Source: Perognathus longimembris pacificus (taxonomy: Eukaryota > Chordata > Mammalia > Rodentia > Heteromyidae). From it: a stretch of DNA of 64,000 nucleotides. The stretch is from positions 65,575,398 through 65,639,397 of the forward strand of contig NC_063168.1 in NCBI RefSeq assembly GCF_023159225.1, given 5' to 3'. Below, one piece after another: positions 60,795 to 64,000 of the stretch. How positions within the stretch are numbered: the stretch's first letter is position 1; each line of letters opens with the position of its first letter. The position numbers were made by a program, and so were the translations under genes. Under the pieces are notes generated by a model. The model had not been told where the DNA came from and ran no database searches. It saw only the letters and a list, made by a program, of their open reading frames with translations.

Positions 60795-60915
60795 CCTCCA
60801 GTGACAATTCTGTAATGTAGATATCGTCATTTTCCTCATTTTTACATGAGGAAACAGGCTTATGGGGAAGAAGCAGTTTTTTGCAAAATTTCACTGTAGC
60901 ACAGTAACCCATCCA
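60795..60915 (-). mobile_element. Ancient MIR-like SINE remnant, orientation tentative
   Basis: Words such as 'gtcattttcctcatttttac', 'atgaggaaacaggcttatgg' and 'tcactgtagcacagtaac' resemble the widespread 'fraction of lowered counts: tttacagatgaggaaac' type ancient mammalian repeat. Low certainty. Confidence 0.35.
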
Positions 60916-61384
60916 CCATCAGAAACCATACCTCCAAAATTCAGTCTTCTTTCACTCCCAGGACATCATCTGTCTCTTATTTGTGCCCCTTGACCAACCC
61001 TCAGATCTCCCAACTAAACTGTCCTCATCAATATTTCGGCTTCTTGACAGGCCCAATAGGCTGCTGAGCAGAGCACTTCTGGTGTCAACTGTATATGTCT
61101 GTTCATAGGTCTTTGTATTTGAAAAGTTTTTGACAACATTGCTAGTCTGACCGTGAATGCAACTCGTGTTCTAAGTAATGGTCAGAGTCAGGGCCTGATA
61201 TACAGGAAACACTTAACTAGGGAGTTAAAAATCCCTGTTTCAGTTACTTTTTAGAATAGCTCTGAAATCAAGAACAAAGAAATCACCTCTTAGAGAAATG
61301 TTCAAAATTGTTCCTGCCAACCTAATGAATACGTAGTTCAATTAGAGCTCTAGAGAGGTAGAGGTAAAAGGACATCATTGCTAC

Positions 61385-61760
61385 CGCTTGGACTAACTCC
61401 TGTATCTCTACATATTAGAGACTTGGTCCCCAGTCTATGGTACTATTGGGAGATGCTATGGCCCTTGAGAGGTGGAGCCTAATGAGACAATGTAGGTCAT
61501 TGGTGGTATGCCTTTGAAGGGATGATGGGATCTTCATCTCTTCTCTCTCTTGTGTGTTCTCACTATTAAGTGAGCGGTTTTTCTCTGATGTACCTCATGA
61601 CACAATGTGCTGCCCCCACTCCCAAGGCCTAAAAGCTACAGATTACTAAACATAGACTAAAATTGTTTATACCATGATTTAAAATGAATGCTTTTCCTCT
61701 TTATAGATGGATTCTCTGGAGCATTCATTACAGTAATGAAAAGGTGACTAACATGTCTGC
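61385..61760 (+). mobile_element. Possible ancient MaLR-type LTR remnant
   Basis: 'agacttggtccccagtctat', 'agaggtggagcctaatgaga', 'tctctctcttgtgtgttctc' and a terminal 'ttacagtaatgaaaaggtga ctaacatg' follow the order of words in old mammalian apparent LTRs (MLT/MST type). No internal retroviral coding sequence is seen. The assignment is by memory only. Confidence 0.4.
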
Positions 61761-61814
61761 TTTAGAGAGACACAGAGCCATCCAACAGTCTGAAGTTCCT
61801 GTCAGATGAATTAT

Positions 61815-61925
61815 ATGATGTGAAGCAAAGAACTAACCTCCTCTGTATTTCAGTTCCCTAACCTGTAAGTGATGAGAGTAGTACCTTCCTTTTGGGGTGA
61901 AAGGAAGAATAATTGAAAAGGCATG
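61815..61925 (+). mobile_element. Ancient MIR remnant, plus strand
   Basis: 'aactaacctcctctgtattt', 'cagttccctaacctgtaagt' and 'gagagtagtaccttcctttt', then a tgaaaggaagaataattgaa type end, follow the MIR core order. Confidence 0.55.
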
Positions 61926-62257
61926 GTTTAGAAGTAATGAAGGAGAATGAAGAGATCAAAATTCATTGTATTCATATATTACTTTGTTAAATGGCAACAC
62001 CTACATATAACTACTTAAACAGAAAAATAAAATTAAAGAAATGCATGGAATGTGCTGTGCACACACTAGGGTCCCAGAAACATCACTACTGTTAATTTCC
62101 ATACCTCTTCTGAAAGAAACTTAAAGGAAATAGCTGCATCATGAAGAAGTGTAGTATTAGTTTACTTCAATTACCTGTATTTCATTCAGTATAATACACT
62201 GAGGCAAATAAATCATTTACAAAAGTGTTTAAGTATCCCAGATTGTTTGTCTGCTTT

Positions 62258-62332
62258 TTTGTAGATATCATTTGTAGATATCATTTTGTAGATGTCATTT
62301 TTATTGTAGATATCATTTGCCAGTTATCATTG
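62258..62332. repeat. Degenerate minisatellite, unit about 14 bp (tgtagatatcattt)
   Basis: Four recognisable copies with small differences and T-rich spacers, plus a fifth weaker one (ccagttatcattg). Confidence 0.8.
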
Positions 62333-62812
62333 AAATATGACATGAGACCATCTGAGGTTGGACAAGTTGTAGGGTACCCTTGAAGACATGGTGCCATTGG
62401 CTACTTCTATATGCTATACCTGGTTCTAGACTAGTACCAAAGTAGTATAATTAATCACAACATTATGAACAATTAACTGAGATGGAATGGAATAAAAGGT
62501 ACCAGAGAGACTTTTCCACACAAGGTCTCATTTTTATAAGTATGCATGTATATTTATAGATGTCCATGTGCATTGGGTACCACCATCAAATATATTTCTT
62601 ACTGTATAGTCTAAACATGTTTAATGACTGGGGCTCCCAAAGCCTCCATATGTCAGGTCTTTCTCAATAACTCAAAGATTCCAGAAATTTTGAGGGTGGA
62701 AGTGTGGGTGAAGTCTTCTGTTATACACTATGTGCTCATGCTTTGGGCATGAGAAGTTGGCTCTGGTTTTTTGTTTGTTTTTTTAATCCAAAATGTCCTA
62801 CTCTATAATCTT

Positions 62813-63024
62813 GTTTTTGTTTTTGTTTTTTTTGCCAGTCCTGGGGCTTGGACTCAGGGCCTGAGCACTGTCCCTGGTTTCTTTTTGCTCAAGGCTAGCA
62901 CTCTTCCACTTGAGCCATAGCACCACTTCTGGCTGTTTTCTATATATGTGGTGCTGAGGAATCGAACCCAGGGCTTCATGTGTACAAGGCAAGCAATTTT
63001 GCCACTAGGCCATATTCCCAGCCC
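62813..63024 (-). mobile_element. IDL-Geo dimeric SINE, minus strand, full length
   Basis: A T-rich left end (A-tail complement with G interruptions) precedes the Geo module and then the ID-like module (gtggtgctgaggaatcgaac, aggcaagcaattttgccact, ccatattcccagcc). The target-site duplication cctactctataatctt is perfect over 16 bp (62797-62812 and 63025-63040). Confidence 0.95.
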
Positions 63025-63040
63025 CCTACTCTATAATCTT

Positions 63041-64000
63041 TACAGGCCCCCTCTGAGGATTGAGGGATCATTAGAACTGACTGGTCCATTCAGAGACCAA
63101 GCTCTCTGGTGGGAGAATGGACAGATGCAGTTGTATCCATGATCACACATGGTCTTTCCCATGTGCACACAGCTGCACTCGAGGCCATTTTCAAGAGTTC
63201 AACAAGGACTCATTCCACCTTTCAGGAACTGTGACAAATTCAATCAAACTCACTGTTCCAGCAATGATCTCCCAGCCAAAGTAAGGCTTGAGAAAATAAC
63301 GTTTTAAGAGTAAATACTTTTTCATTTGCTCTCAGGATTACGTTTCATCTAATCAAATAAAGGTCTTTTATCTTTCATGCATTTCCTCATTTTGTGACAT
63401 CAGGGTTCCAAAGCTGAGCTATGCTTTGTTACTCTCAGATACCCATTTATATCATTTTATGTCATTTTTTTCTCTTCTAACTGTTCTTATTTCTTTTCAA
63501 TTTGTATCTGTCTTCTCTTACCACCTTTCCATTCTGAATTCTGGGAATAAAATATGATCTATGTGGTATTTCTCTAAAATCAGTTCTAGAAATAATATAT
63601 ATGCATATGTTTTTCCTCCCTAAAGGATGTATTTATTTCCTGGCCTCAATATAATTTGATTGGTCTTGGTTACAGTTGCAAGGAGAAATGTGCTAAGAGA
63701 GACCATCAGATCTGATAAAGAATGAGCTAATATAATCAGAGCTTCTAAGAAAAAGCAATTTTGACAGATTAGAAATTGTATCTCTGTGTGGATACTGCTC
63801 AAATTGTCAAGCCCTCTTCACACAGTGACAGCAGGCTTCCTCAAACTTCAGGGACTCCTTGTCTTCTCATCACATTATGAAAAGCTGTATTTGAACCTTT
63901 CTGTCACAGAAGACCGAAGACAAGTAAAGCTCCCCAGCTGAGCTTTCGGCAACTATCAGGTGATGCTTCTGGATCTTACCACAGAAGCCCCATTTTACAG
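63041..64000. other. Non-coding stretch, nothing firmly recognised
   Basis: No gene or named repeat. A possible cryptic exon-like open stretch around 63170-63280 was considered and rejected. 63441-63620 is T-rich. Confidence 0.45.

Noticed and set aside
63170..63280. Cryptic exon candidate reading RNCDKFNQTHCSSNDLPAK before a gtaagg donor
   Set aside because: A pyrimidine-poor acceptor, no family match that I recognise, and it does not fit the CLCA exon that should follow HEWAH. Chance is likely.
1..64000. CRISPR arrays, bacterial operons, plasmid or phage features
   Set aside because: The sequence is mammalian: SINEs, L1s, microsatellites and spliced exon structure, with no spaced direct-repeat arrays.

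Overview
This is nuclear DNA from a mammal, almost certainly a rodent of the superfamily Geomyoidea (kangaroo rats, pocket mice, pocket gophers). The pointer is a dimeric SINE present in at least seven full-length copies. Its left half is ID-like (tRNA-Ala type); its right half matches the published description of IDL-Geo, a family reported only from Geomyoidea. ID monomers, B1-like elements and lineage L1s with recurring 3' ends fit this. The species is an inference; I could not search a database.

No complete protein-coding gene is visible. The predicted reading frames are short and arise from microsatellites, L1 ORF2 remnants or chance. The window is intergenic or deep-intronic, densely filled with retroelements: recent and old L1 pieces (11.8-12.6, 20.3-23.2, 32.2-32.7, 36.1-37.0, 40.2-41.4, 49.0-49.7 and 53.2-58.6 kb), SINEs throughout, ancient MIR and possible MaLR remnants, and simple repeats including a roughly 275 bp GGAA/GGGA/GGAA purine block near 46.8 kb. 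Long stretches between them (1.2-4.1, 17-20, 23.2-32.2 and 41.6-46.7 kb) hold nothing I can name.

The one recognisable coding segment is a 109 bp exon at 56566-56674. It encodes the HEWAH metallohydrolase motif of a calcium-activated chloride channel regulator, most like CLCA4, with intact acceptor, frame and donor. No other CLCA exon was found.

The exon lies inside a retrotransposed insertion. A minus-strand, 5'-truncated L1 (56749-57507) ends in its own A-tract and is followed, in its sense direction, by about 440 bp of foreign DNA holding the exon in antisense, then by a terminal poly(A). The whole is bounded by a perfect 15 bp target-site duplication. It sits in an older minus-strand L1, which splits a SINE, which lies in an older L1/HAL1-like remnant. 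I read this as L1 3' transduction (exon shuffling) of a CLCA4 exon to a new place, and it is the main discovery of the window.
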